64,000 nucleotides of DNA from Turnera subulata. Taxonomy: Eukaryota > Streptophyta > Magnoliopsida > Malpighiales > Passifloraceae. Positions 1 to 15,311 of this stretch are shown here, in pieces; within the stretch, counting starts at the first letter, position 1; every line of letters begins with the position of its first letter. The stretch covers positions 52,755 through 116,754 of the forward strand of contig JAKUCV010006247.1 in the NCBI GenBank assembly GCA_028386065.3, read 5' to 3'. The notes under the pieces are model-generated. The model made no database searches and was not told the origin of the DNA. It was given only the letters and a program-made list of their open reading frames with translations. A program made the translations under genes and the position numbers.

Positions 1-1963
1 TCTTAGCCAAATCATTGCCTCCAGATCTCATTTCTAAAGAAATGGAGCCCGAAAGAATATTTGATGCTGTAAATATCATACTTTCTTTGCAGGTGAGAAA
101 TTTCTAAATTCTAAAATATTGCAACTCCTGCAAAGAAATGGATAAAATAATTGGAGAATCATTACCCATAATCTAAGAATTTTTGTTTTATAGAGTAAAG
201 AAGGCGGCCTATCATGTTGGGAGCCTGTGCGCGGTGCAAAGTGGCTAGAGGTAACTCCTTGCTTCTACTAAACTTTTCTTCCTACTCATTATTCTTGTTA
301 ATCATTGTCTAATACTCCTTTGCTCTTCTACTATTATGGCTGTTGATTCAAATTTTCTTCAGCGGCTAAATCCAATGGAATTTGTTGAGGACATTGTTAT
401 TGAGCATGAGTATGAATTTTAACACATTGTATTCTATATATTTTAACGCTTTTTTGTATCACATAATCACTTAAATATTTCTAATTTAGCAACTTGATGC
501 AGCTATCCAGAATGCACATCCTCAGCAATTCAGGCATTAATGATGTTCATGAAGTTTTACCCAAATCACAGGACAACAGATATTAAGAATCATATTACGA
601 GCGGAGTAAACTATCTGCAGAACAGCCAAATGCGTGATGGTTCATGGTATGTTGTTGTTCTACTTCTCTCACAGTTTCTGTCAAATTGAGGAGCGTAAAA
701 GGAAGAGATTGCCAAGTAATTAGTCTACTAAGCAGTTATTAGCCCACTCATAAACCTTGACATAGGTATGGAAAATGGGGGATTTGCTTCATTTATAGCA
801 CATGGTTTGCACTAGATGGGTTGGTGGCTGCGGGCAAGACATATCGTGACTGTTCTGCAGTGCAGAGAGGTGTTGATTTTTTACTTAAAATTCAATGCCT
901 TGATGGTGGATGGGGGGAGAGTTATCTCTCTTGCACTAATAAGGTAATGTTATTAACTTTTGATTAATTGTTGTTTAGTTATTGTTTTGGTACATACTTA
1001 AGTCCTAATGGAAAAAATGCTTAACCCCCGAATTTTGTACCAAAAGTTTGTAAGGAATAAGTTGTCTGGTGATAAATCCACCAAAGTGATCATAATTGGC
1101 CCACCATAAATACGACATGACCATTTGTCAAGGGGCATTGCGCATTATTAACATCAAAATCAATCACAAATAAGAAAAGTAAGGGCATACATTCCCTTAG
1201 AACAAGAAAGAAAATCCTTGATTAATTTAATGTTACTCTAATGAGCATGCCTATTAATACAACTTGTTTAAAGTAGGTTCTTCCATAAGTTTGTCGATTG
1301 ATATAGCATTACTCAAGTCTAGTCCATCTTATTTGATCAGGATATGTCATATTGATTTGTCAGAGATAACACTGGGATTTTGATGTTATCATTGATTCAG
1401 ATCTACACTCCCCTTGAAGGACATAGATCAAACTTAGTACAAACCGCATGGGCTATGTTGGGTCTAATTCACGCAGGACAGGTTAGTAGTTCAAATATAT
1501 AGTAGAAGGCTTTGTGTTTCTCAATTATTGTCAAGATGACATGTAGTAAGGTTTGGTTAATGACTTGCCACTGCTGGAAATAGGCAGAGAGAGACCCAAC
1601 TCCTCTTCACCGTGCAGCAAAGTTGCTAATCAATTCTCAAAAGGAAGATGGCAGCTATGCTCAACAGGTATCCGCTCATTAATTCCAAAATTAAAATGGG
1701 AAACATAGAATATTGATGCACAAGCACAATAATTTGGTCGATAATACTTTTTCTTTGTCTGAGAGAACTAGCTAACGAATAACAAGTTCAAAAACTTCAT
1801 TCCTATACATACTAACTTTTTTGCTGCATTTTGTTTCTTTTTTTAGGAAACTTTGGGAGTCTTCGCTACCACCTGTACGTTGCACTACCCAATGTACAAG
1901 AATGTTTTTCCATTATGGGCTCTAGCAGAATACTGCAAACATGTTGTAAAGAAAACTGAGTAA
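1..1963 (+). CDS. Oxidosqualene cyclase (triterpene synthase), C-terminal part, 5' end outside window
   Basis: Eight exons read without a break: 1-92, 194-250, 363-409, 503-646, 766-943, 1401-1481, 1584-1667 and 1847-1963, with GT-AG introns and matching phases. They give 265 residues ending in TAA. The product resembles the C-terminal third of plant beta-amyrin/lupeol-type cyclases: [30 protein letters not shown], the QW-type stretch [31 protein letters not shown], and [19 protein letters not shown] followed by [18 protein letters not shown]. These enzymes sit on the ER membrane and cyclise 2,3-oxidosqualene to triterpene skeletons. The catalytic DCTAE motif lies in exons outside the window. 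The usual GDFPQQE in the last QW motif reads GSYAQQE here. No lesion is seen. Product specificity cannot be assigned from this part. Confidence 0.93.
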
Positions 1964-2489
1964 TTTTGGACAAACTGCAATATCGGTGTGTATAATCTTT
2001 GCTGTAATTTTTGTGGATTTATTCGTGGGCTATTGCTATACCAGGCGCCACAAATGATTCTATTGTTAGCATTTATTTAATAACCAATCCTTATGGGTTT
2101 AATTATTGGACTTCTATCTTTTCCTGAAATCAAATAGCAAAAAAACTGGTATAATAATGAAGATAACCAAAAATATGGGATTAGTGGGGTAAGTGAAAGG
2201 AGAAATAACTCCCTAGTACTAGAATTTAGAACAAAACTAAGTATCATTTCTGAAATAAAATAGCAGGAAATTTTGATAAAGTTCCTGCTTAAGCATCCAG
2301 TACAATTCTGTGAACAATTCAAGTGAAGAATAACGTATACTAGCTCACACCATATCAATATATCGTACAATACAGGGTTAATCAAACCAATGTAATACAT
2401 TGGATAAAGAATTATTGAAATATACTGTTGAAACTATTAGAAATCCAAATAGACAAGCATCTACCTCCAAATGCTCCTCTATGTGAACC
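1964..2489. other. Intergenic: convergent 3' flanks of cyclase and OPR-A
   Basis: No gene. From about 2280 the sequence matches the 3' flanks of the other OPR copies (10434-10619, 28390-28632, 47945-48188), so the duplicated unit starts close to here. Confidence 0.6.
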
Positions 2490-4689
<2,200 letters not shown>

Positions 4690-4841
4690 TGTCTTGTCTT
4701 TGATTGTTTTTTTTTTTTTTCCTTCTTTCTCTGGTTTTCAAGATTCTGTCTTTTGTGGGTAACACTAAGATAGGAAGAACTTGTCTTGAATTCGGAAATG
4801 GCGATAATGGAAGAATGGAAGAAGCAAGTGCTTGGTTCGCA

Positions 4842-4850
4842 TATTTATAG
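4842..4850 (-). promoter_or_regulatory. TATA box of OPR-A
   Basis: CTATAAATA on the minus strand, about 155 bp before the OPR-A start codon. The same box in the same setting (CTATAAATATGCG) precedes copies B and C, so it is conserved among the duplicates. Confidence 0.7.
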
Positions 4851-5160
4851 CCCTAAAGGATGGCACCACAAAAACAAATCCAAGGTGGGGTCTTTCCAAA
4901 AAAGTAGAAACACACATGAAGGAGTTTGGGTGTGTGATTACGTTTGCAGCTACGTATGTGTAAATGCCGGTTCAGGAGGTTTATTGTCCAATGTTCACTG
5001 TCGACTACAATAAAAACGTGATATAAAACATTAGCATCTGCTTACTTTTGATTCTTTCTCCCTCAAATAGTTTTGGATGGTGATATATTACTTTTGCGAG
5101 ATGTGAAATGTTGTTCTTCCTGCATCCATCCGTCAATTTGCAGCAGTCAACATATTCTTA

Positions 5161-5319
5161 TTATGATTTTTTTTTGGTTGAATTTCTCAACACTATTGAA
5201 TTTATTTTTCAGTTCATTACTATATCAATTTCAAATTCTATTATAATTTTTTTTGGTTGAATTTCTCAACAGTATTGAATTTATTTTTTAGTTCATTACT
5301 ATATCAATTTCAAATTCTT
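5161..5319. repeat. Tandem duplication of a ~78-bp AT-rich segment
   Basis: A segment with TTGGTTGAATTTCTCAACA and then TTCATTACTATATCAATTTC occurs twice head to tail. The matching stretches upstream of OPR-B (near 13270-13350) and OPR-C (near 30925-31005) have one copy, so the duplication arose in unit 1. Confidence 0.75.
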
Positions 5320-5623
5320 AGTTTTTGAGATTTATGGACCATATGGATTAATATTTCAAGATTGATATTACCTCTTTTTTCCTTTTTTTTTCAAACAAAT
5401 TCAAATATTTTATAAATTTTTATTTTAATTTCCACATCAATTTACAAGACCAACTAATTACCGTTATATTTTTCATACATATAGGATAGATGGAGTTAAT
5501 ATTCAAGTCAAATTTATTGTTATCCTCATAATGATATTAACACTAGAGGTCTAACATCATTAATCATTATCAAGATCAAGGGAAAGAAAATAAAACTATT
5601 TGGACAATAACGATAAATTTATG

Positions 5624-5629
5624 CACGTG
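5624..5629. promoter_or_regulatory. G-box CACGTG upstream of OPR-A
   Basis: Palindromic CACGTG within GCACGTGCACACC, about 935 bp before the OPR-A start. It is kept at 13978-13983 and 31565-31570 upstream of copies B and C. G-boxes are known binding sites for bHLH/bZIP factors, including MYC2 of jasmonate signalling. Use here is inferred. Confidence 0.4.
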
Positions 5630-6303
5630 CACACCTATATAATCCAGTCAATATCGCTATTTAGTTCCCACATAAGACTTTATTTGACATACACAATGAC
5701 GGTACCTTTGTGCAAAGCAAACGCGTGAGACAACGTGGGCCGATGTTGTTGCCCCACCAAGAATCTCAATAACTGTCTATTTCCTAATGTTTTCTTCAAT
5801 TTGACCACCCCTAATTTGAGACCCCCTTGAGTAGTTTTTTCTCTCTTTTTTCTCGAGGAACGACCCCCTTCAGTAGTTAATTACTCCAATTTTGACCAAA
5901 AATCCAAGTCAGAATTATTAGGAAAAAACTTCACGATCTTGAACATAGCCGTAAAATGGGGATTATCCATCATGGACTGTGTTATTGACACCCCTTTGCA
6001 AGGGAGCATTTTATAAGGAGCGATGTGTAGACGCACCAGATTCATCTCCAAAGAAAATAAAAGAATATTCCGCAAAGGTGGAGATTACAAGGTATATTTT
6101 CATTAAAATTTTCTATAAGTAGGTGTAAGTTGTTTGGGATAGCTTGTCAGAAATTATTAAGTTGTGTTTTACGTTTTAAATAACCATAATAAATTACTTT
6201 ATGCTGCTTGTATTTTAAAGTTTTAAATTCTTTATTTATAAATGATTATAAATTACTAATATTTCTTTATTTTCGTGACAAAGTGATAAACTTTTCAAGC
6301 TAT

Positions 6304-6798
6304 ATTTGTCTATCTGTACTATACTATCTATAAAAGCACGGCGAAATAGCCGAAAATACAAAATTGTCCCTATTCATTATTAGTATTAATATTATTATTA
6401 TAATTAATAAATTATAAATCCTTTAAATTATATTAATATTATTCTTATTTTATTAAGACCAACGGCCAAAAACAAATTCTATTACTCTCCTCACACACCT
6501 CCCACCCTAAAATTCTCAAAAACACTAACTACATATATATCTTATTTCCTATCTTCTTCTTTTTTTTTTTTCTACGTGGAGCCTTGATCCAAATAAGAAC
6601 CCCCATCATCCCATATCATTTGTTTTTGTTTCAGAGGAATCAAATCAAGAATCTAATATTTATTTTTTTTACAAACTTAAATCAATAATTTAGGTATTTT
6701 TTATTTACTTAGAAATAAATAATTAATTATAATAAATAAATTTATAATTAGTTTATTTTTTTACCCTACCACGTGCATCGCACATGAAAAGGACTTGT
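6304..6798. mobile_element. Small degenerate Helitron-like insertion
   Basis: Units 2 and 3 lack about 490 bp found here between CAAGCTATA and CATCAAAAAGG. The insert starts near TCTATCTGTACTATACTATC, like many plant Helitron 5' ends. Near its other end is GTGCATCGCAC, a short hairpin of the kind found before Helitron 3' ends. No clean CTAG end is seen. The interior is AT-rich and non-coding. Confidence 0.45.
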
Positions 6799-7609
6799 AC
6801 ATCAAAAAGGGGAAAAACATCAAGTTCTCAAACCAAAACGTCAACCGTTTGGTTTGGCGGCTCTCACAGTATACACACACACAAACCGTCCAAAAAATCA
6901 AGAGGTTTCTCATCAATACTAGAAATTTTAGAAAGAAGAAGAGAAAAGCATAAAAGCTTCCGCCGCATCATTATCAAATCAAATATTCCCCACAAAAGCA
7001 CCAAAAAGAATAACTGGGAATCCGCTTTCAAGAAGGGTAGGCATAAATAAAAATTAAGAAACTAAAAAGAATGATAAGCATAGAATTTTGTGGGGGCAGG
7101 CAAATCTTCATGAATATTAAAACCAAACCTCTCCTATGAAACGTCTACCATGCCACTTACTGGCTCCTCCTCATATCCATTATTAAATAAACCATACCCT
7201 TGATCAAAGTGTTTAACCCAACCCATGAACACACTTAACAAATCTCCAAATCAGAATCAAAAACCAAAAAGATATGGGCGCAAAGACAAATTTGTAACAG
7301 TGAGACCCATGTTGATGCGTTATGTGTATGCTTGGGCAAGGCCCATATAGTGCCTTTTTTGTCTATTTTAAGGCCCATGGTGGTTTACATCCATAGACAA
7401 AGAGTTAGTTGTTTTACCCATCTTCCAACTAAACTACTCGAACACCACATTCGTCATGGGCCTATTCATTTGTGAACGGTTAGAAAGTTAATAAATCTGG
7501 AATTTACCTTGGATATAGATGTTGTTGTCACAATTTGTCCTTTTTGTTTTTTTTTTTTTGAACTGGTCACAATTTGTCCTTGGCATTTGTATGTCCGACA
7601 AAACTAGAA
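6799..7609. other. Gene-free part of duplicated unit 1
   Basis: Matches 14640-15311 and 34300-34700 of units 2 and 3. The open frame at 6784-7050 is not kept in the other copies, so I do not call it a gene. Confidence 0.55.
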
Positions 7610-7615
7610 AGTAGG

Positions 7616-7983
7616 AGATTGTTGTGCAACCCAGACCGGCCCAACTGGTTGAACTTTGGTAACTATGACCCAAAGGCAAATCCAGGATTTTTACCCCTCC
7701 GTTTATAATATCTAAAAAATCGGTCTGGTCATGACTGGTTCTTCGGGTCTCCTGGGTTTAGTGACCCATTTCCGGTTTTTACTGGGCTATGAATCAAAAA
7801 ATTTTCATAATTTTATCTTGGTCGGGCTATGGTTAGACTTTTTCATTGGACCATTTCTAAAAAAATGAATTTTCACTATTAATTCAACTACTGGTCATAC
7901 CCGATTGAACACCAGTTAGACCTCTAAATCCGCAACCCGGCTATTACAATAGGTCAATGGCCAAGCCGGGTTCAATAACCTTG
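7616..7983. mobile_element. Short DNA-transposon-like insertion (MITE)
   Basis: Unit 2 reads straight through this point (near 16735). Unit 1 has an extra 368 bp bounded by the direct repeat AGTAGG (7610-7615 and 7984-7989). The ends are loosely inverted (TTGTTGTGCAACCC against GGGTTCAATAA). It is non-coding. The class is probably hAT-like but not certain. Confidence 0.5.
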
Positions 7984-8041
7984 AGTAGGTGGACACCCCG
8001 GTATAGAGCATTTGTGACTCGTAGACTCTCCAATGCTTATG

Positions 8042-8955
8042 GGGTAAATCGTATATATAGGTCCGTACTATTTCAAAAGTATCGTTTGGGGTCTGTACTA
8101 TTTTTTGTCCCTTTTACGGGTCTATACTCTTATTTGTCGTCCCTTTTAGGCGTCTCGGGCAATCTACGTCATCAGCGGGGCTGCCCGAGACCCCTAAAAG
8201 GAACGAAAAATAAGAGTACAAACCCGTAAAAGGGACAAGAAATAGTTCAGACCCCAAAACGATACTTTTGAAATAGTACGGACCCTATATATGCGATTTA
8301 CTCGGAAAAAAACTCATGTACAACCCCTAGGGAAACTACCGTAAAGTAGAAAATGGCCATAACTTCTTGCTCGGAACTCGTTTTGGGTTAAATTTTTTTT
8401 CCTCATTCTTATTTTAATATGTTATAATGGATAGTATCAGTCTCCACATGCAGCTCGAAATTTGAAAAATTCGCATAAAACTCGTGCTGTAAATTCAAAA
8501 ATGGCCATAACTTCTCGTCCGGAACTCGTTTTGGTTCAAATTTTTTTCCTCATTCTTATTTTAACATGGTATAAAGGATTGTATCAGTCTCCACTCTTAT
8601 CCCGAAATTTGAAAAAATAGCAGAAAAACTAATGTACTAAGCCCTAGAGAAAACGACCGAGAACAAGAAAAAGGCCATAATGAGTTATTAGTTCCGGACG
8701 AGAAGTTATGGGGTCTGTACTATTTCAAAAGTATCGTTTGGGGGTCTGTACTATTTCTTGTCCCTTTTACGGGTCTGTACTCTTATTTTTCGTTCCTTTT
8801 AGGGGTCTCGGGCAGCCCCGCTGATGATGTGGACTGCCCGAGACCCCTAACAGGGACGAAAAATAAGTGTATAGACCCGTAAAAGGGACGGAAAATAGTA
8901 TAGACCCCAAACGATATTTTTGAAATAGTACGGACCCTATATATGCGATTTACCC
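8042..8955. mobile_element. Non-autonomous Mutator-like element with internally palindromic ends
   Basis: The element is flanked by a perfect 9-bp duplication ATGCTTATG (8033-8041 and 8956-8964), as made by MULE transposases. The same place in unit 2 (near 16780) is empty. The terminal inverted repeats begin GGGTAAATCG and run about 250 bp. Each repeat is itself an inverted repeat, with arms meeting near 8160-8180 and 8820-8835, so a related ~110-bp block occurs four times in alternating direction. Between the ends, a ~130-bp segment starting ATGGCCATAACTTCT is tandemly doubled (about 8352-8640). There is no transposase. Confidence 0.85.
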
Positions 8956-8964
8956 ATGCTTATG

Positions 8965-9489
8965 TTAGAATAAGGAATAAGGAAATTTGTTCATAAAAAA
9001 TAGAAAGGCAAGAGAAAGTTTTGCTTTGACATACATAGCACGGGCCCTTTTGTAGGAAAATTCAGCATTCTTGGTGCTTTATCTAAACAATTTGTAGAAA
9101 GACTCAGCAGTCTTGGTGTTTTACCTAGACATAAGCCCCAACCTTTATATTAGACCTGGACCGGAATCTAATCATTATCTTTGGGCCTGCTTGAATATTA
9201 TTTGACAAGTTATAGATTTATTTAAAGTTGTGCATGGCATTCTAACAGCAAACTAGTCTAAACACCAAATTAAGGGGCACAAGTCTTTTGTTTATTATTG
9301 GAATAAGAGGAGAGGAACAGGTTACAACTGTGTCTTTTGTTTATTATTAGTTGGTGACATTTTATGTGCTTCGCGAGAATCAATAAAGAAAACCCGCAAG
9401 TTCCATGCTGCACTGCAAGTTCATGGAATAGATTTTCTTTCTTTTTTAGATACTAAAGTAATTAAGGATGAGAAAGTATTGCATGCATT
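8965..9489. other. Gene-free flank of the sulfotransferase remnant
   Basis: Partly alignable to 16790-17100 of unit 2. No reading frame or site that I recognise. Confidence 0.4.
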
Positions 9490-9938
9490 GTGGGTTATTT
9501 ATTTCTACAACTACCAAGGAAATGAGGAGATACTATCTTCACTTCCCAAAGTATGGAATGTGGGTTGTTTCTACAACTACCAAGGCTTCTGGTGTCGTGC
9601 AAAGAGAGTTCGTGCCATAGCTGATAGCTTCCTGGCAAAAGCACTTTCAAGCAGAAAACACAGACACCGATATTGTAACCATGCCAAAATCAGGTACCAC
9701 TTGGTTGAAAGCTTTGGTTTAATTATGCCATCAAAACACGTTCAATATACACCCCTCCTCAAAGTCCATCGCACTCATTTAACCCTCACGACCTTGTGCC
9801 TTTCGAGTACAATATTATGCAAACAATCAAGTTCCTGATCTATCTACAATGCCATCCTCTAGGATGCTTGCAACCCTCGTACAATATATACCTTTCTTTG
9901 CCAGAGTCCATCAAGAATTCTAGCTGTAGAATGTGCGT
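9490..9938 (+). pseudogene. Cytosolic sulfotransferase pseudogene, 5' half only (unit 1)
   Basis: Matches the N-terminal half of plant soluble sulfotransferases, which move sulfate from PAPS to small hydroxylated substrates. Recognisable pieces in shifting frames: LPKVWNVG and YNYQGFWCRAKR, a PAPS-loop region in which the codons for PKSGTTWLKA can still be seen, NPHDLVP-like sequence, and LPESIKNSS near 9897-9930. Frames change several times. The segment for WNVG..FYNYQG is partly doubled at 9490-9520. The 3' half is missing, replaced by an inverted copy of the gene's own sequence (9939-10038). Confidence 0.8.
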
Positions 9939-10038
9939 GGGTTGCAAACATCCTAGCGCATGGCATTGCAAAGAGGTCAGTAATTTGTTTGTTTGCATAA
10001 AGATTGTACTCAAAGAAAGAATAATATAACAAAGGCAC
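9796..10038. repeat. Inverted repeat made of sulfotransferase sequence (hairpin)
   Basis: The left arm 9796-9876 (GTGCCTTTCGAGTACAAT to TTGCAACCC) is repeated as its reverse complement at 9939-10038 (GGGTTGCAAACATCC to AAAGGCAC), with some mismatches and gaps. The loop of about 62 bp is further sulfotransferase sequence. A transcript across it would fold into a stem of roughly 80 bp. Unit 2 lacks the inverted arm. Confidence 0.8.
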
Positions 10039-10433
10039 AAATTTAACAGGTATGTTTTTTATTTTTAAAAGTTAATTATATGAAGCTAATTATTTAGTTT
10101 TTTGGACACCTTCATCTTTTGAATATAATCTATGCTTTTTTTTATTCTGTTATTCATCTACATTTTTTTTATTTATAAATTTTGTTGTTATTTTATTTTT
10201 GTTAAAAAATATTATTAAACTTTTTAGTTATCTTTTAAATTTTTTGGTTCTTTTATATTAATCTCTTAAATTTTTTGGTTATATTATTTTGATTATTTTA
10301 TTTTTTATATAATTAGATGGTTATTTATTTCATTTTTTAAAATTTTTTGGCTATATATTCTAAAAAAAATATTTTGACAGCTAAAATATTTTTGTTCATT
10401 TCATATATGGAATTGATACCAAAGCTATAAGTA
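10039..10433. other. AT-rich spacer between units 1 and 2
   Basis: T-rich low-complexity sequence. I see no gene or site in it. Confidence 0.6.
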
Positions 10434-10619
10434 TACAGTACAATTCTGTGAACAATTCAAGTGAAGAATACCGTATACCAGCTCACATCAAATCAATATT
10501 TCTTACAATACAGGGTTGAATGTAATACATTGGATAAAGAATTATTGAAATATACTGTTGAAACTATTAGAAATGCTAATAGACAAACATCTATCTCCAA
10601 ATGCTCCTCTCAATGAACA

Positions 10620-12823
<2,204 letters not shown>

Positions 12824-12933
12824 TGTCTTGTCTTTGAATGTTTTCAAGATTCTGTCTTGTGGGTAAAACTAAGATAGGAAGAAGTTGTCTTGAAAGCGGA
12901 AATGGCGATGGAAGAAGCAAGTGCTTGGTTCGC

Positions 12934-12943
12934 ATATTTATAG
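12934..12943 (-). promoter_or_regulatory. TATA box of OPR-B
   Basis: CTATAAATAT on the minus strand, about 115 bp before the start codon, at the same place as in copies A and C. Confidence 0.7.
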
Positions 12944-13458
12944 CCCAAAAGGATGGCACCATAAAAACAAATCCAAGGTGGGGTCTTTCCAAAAAAGTAT
13001 AAACACACATGAAGGAATTTGGGTGTGTGATTACGTTTGCAGCTACGTATGTGTAATGCTGCCGGTTCAGGAGGTTTATTGTCCCAATTGGTTGGGTGGT
13101 CACTGTCGACTACAATAAAAACGTGATATCAAACATTAGCATCTGCTTACTTTTGATTCTTTCTCCCTCAAATAGTTTTGGATGGTGATATATTACTTTT
13201 GTGAGATGTGAAATGTTGTTCTTCCTAATCCTGCATCCATCCGTCAATTTGCAGAAGTCAACATATTCTTATTATGAATTTTTTTTGGTTGAATTTCTCA
13301 ACACTATTGAATTTATTTTTCAGTTCATTACTATATCAATTTCAAATTCTTAGTTATTGAGATGTATAGACCATATGGATTAATATATATAGATTGATAT
13401 TACCTCTTTTTCCTCAAATTCAAATATTTTTTTGAACTTTTATTTTAATTTCCACATC

Positions 13459-13565
13459 ATTTTTTTTTTTGGTCAAAGAGGTGATGCTAAGCTTGTATTA
13501 GATTAGTTGGTTCAAGTTGTTTTAATTTAATCAAAAGATCTTGAGTTCGAGCCGCAACACAGCAG
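13459..13565 (+). repeat. Possible tRNA-derived SINE piece
   Basis: This sequence is not in the matching part of unit 1. It has an A-box-like TAGATTAGTTGG (13499-13510) and a B-box-like GAGTTCGAGCC (13543-13553) about 45 bp apart, as in tRNA-derived SINEs. The T-run lies on the left, which does not fit a + strand SINE tail. Weak call. Confidence 0.3.
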
Positions 13566-13653
13566 CCAAATTTATTGTTATCCTCATGATGATATTAACT
13601 CTGAGAGGTCTATACATTACTGCAAAATTACACTCCTAAATCGAACATCATTA

Positions 13654-13914
13654 CTCCCTCCGTTCCGAATTAATTGACGTTTGAGTGAAAAAAATTTGTT
13701 CCAAAAAATTGACGCTTTATAATTCTCAATGATCATCAATTGAAGTTTTTTTATATTTATCCTTAACTTTACATAACAATTACATCTAGGTTGTTTAGTT
13801 TTATTAAAAGTGAAATAAGGATAAATTAGTTAAATAATCTTAAATTCTAGGCTATTAATTATTTTTTTTAATGTGTAGATACTTTAAACTTCAATTTAAA
13901 CGGAATGGAGGGAG
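13654..13914. mobile_element. Stowaway-type MITE (Tc1/mariner)
   Basis: 261 bp with terminal inverted repeats CTCCCTCCGTTCCGAATTAA and its complement, CGGAATGGAGGGAG at the right end, flanked by TA on both sides. Unit 1 shows the empty site (CATCATTAATCATTATC near 5550). The interior is AT-rich and non-coding. Confidence 0.9.
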
Positions 13915-13977
13915 TAATTATTATCAAGGTCAAGTGAAAGAAAAGAAAACTATTTGGACAATAATGATAATTTTAAG

Positions 13978-13983
13978 CACGTG
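13978..13983. promoter_or_regulatory. G-box CACGTG upstream of OPR-B
   Basis: GCACGTGCACACC, the same 13 bases as upstream of OPR-A. It lies about 1155 bp before the start codon; the extra distance is explained by the MITE and the SINE-like insert. Confidence 0.4.
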
Positions 13984-15311
13984 CACACCTATGTATAATC
14001 AAATCAATTTCGTTATTCAGTTCCCACCTAGGACACGTATACAATGACGGTACTTTTGTTTTGTGCAAAGCAAACGCGTGAGACAACGTGGGCCGATTTA
14101 GTGACCCACCAAGAATCTCAATAATTGTCTATTTCCTAATGTTTTCTTTAATTTGACCACCCCTAATTTGAGAGCCCTTTTTAATTTTGACCAAAAATCC
14201 AAGGTCCGATTTTAATAGGAAAAACTTCATGATCTTGAACATAGCCGTAAAATAGGGATAATCCATCATGGACTGAGTTATTGCCGCCTTTGCATCTTTT
14301 CTTTTGGGGAGCATTTTGTAAGGAGCAATGTGTAGAGTCTGTAGACCCACCACCATATTCATCTCAAAAAAAAAAAAAAATATTCCAGTAGGTGGAGGAT
14401 ACTTGGTATATTTTCATTAAAAATGTCTGTAAATAGGTGTAAGTTTTGTTAGGAATAGCTTATCATAAATTATTAAGTTACGCTTTACGTTTTAATTGGA
14501 AGTTACACATAACCATAATAAATTACTTTATGTTGCTTGTATTTTAAAGTTTTACAGTTTTTATTTATAAATGATTATACATTACTAGTATTTCTGTTAT
14601 TTTCGTGATAAAGTGATAAATTTGTCAAGCTATTCATTAAAAAGGAAAAAAAAAATCAAGTTCTCAAACCAAAACGTCAACCGTTGTTTTGGCGGCTCTC
14701 ACAGTACACACACACATGAACCGTCCAAAAAATCGAGAGGTTTCTCTTCAATTCTAGAAATTTAAAGAAGAAGAAAAGGAAGAAGAGAAAAGCATAAAAG
14801 CATCCTCCGCATCATTTATCAAATCAAATCTTCCCCACAAAATTACAGAGAATAACTAGATGGGGAATCCACTTTCAAGAAGGGTAGGCAGGCATAAATA
14901 AAAATTAAGAAACAAGAGAGAATGATAAGCATAGAATTTTGTGGGGGCAGGCAAATCTTCACAAATATTAAACAGCATGAAAACCAAACCTCCCCTATGA
15001 AACGTCTCCCAAGCCGCTTACTGGCTCCATCATAGCCATTATTAAATAAAGCACACCCTTGATCAAATTGTTTAACCCAAACCCATGAACATACTTAACA
15101 AATCTCCAAATCAGAATCAAAGACCAAATTGTCTACCAAGCCGCTTACTGGCTCAAAGACGAATTTGTAATTGTGAAATCCATGTTGATGGGTTATGTGT
15201 ATGCTTGGGCAAGGCCCATAGTGCTTTTCTTAATATATATTTATCGCCCATAGTGGTTACATCCATAGAGTTGGTTATTTTACCCATCTTCCAACTAAAC
15301 TACTCTAACAG

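Noticed and set aside
7957..8229. 90-residue frame on +
   Set aside because: Lies across the left end of the MULE and is not conserved in the sister units.
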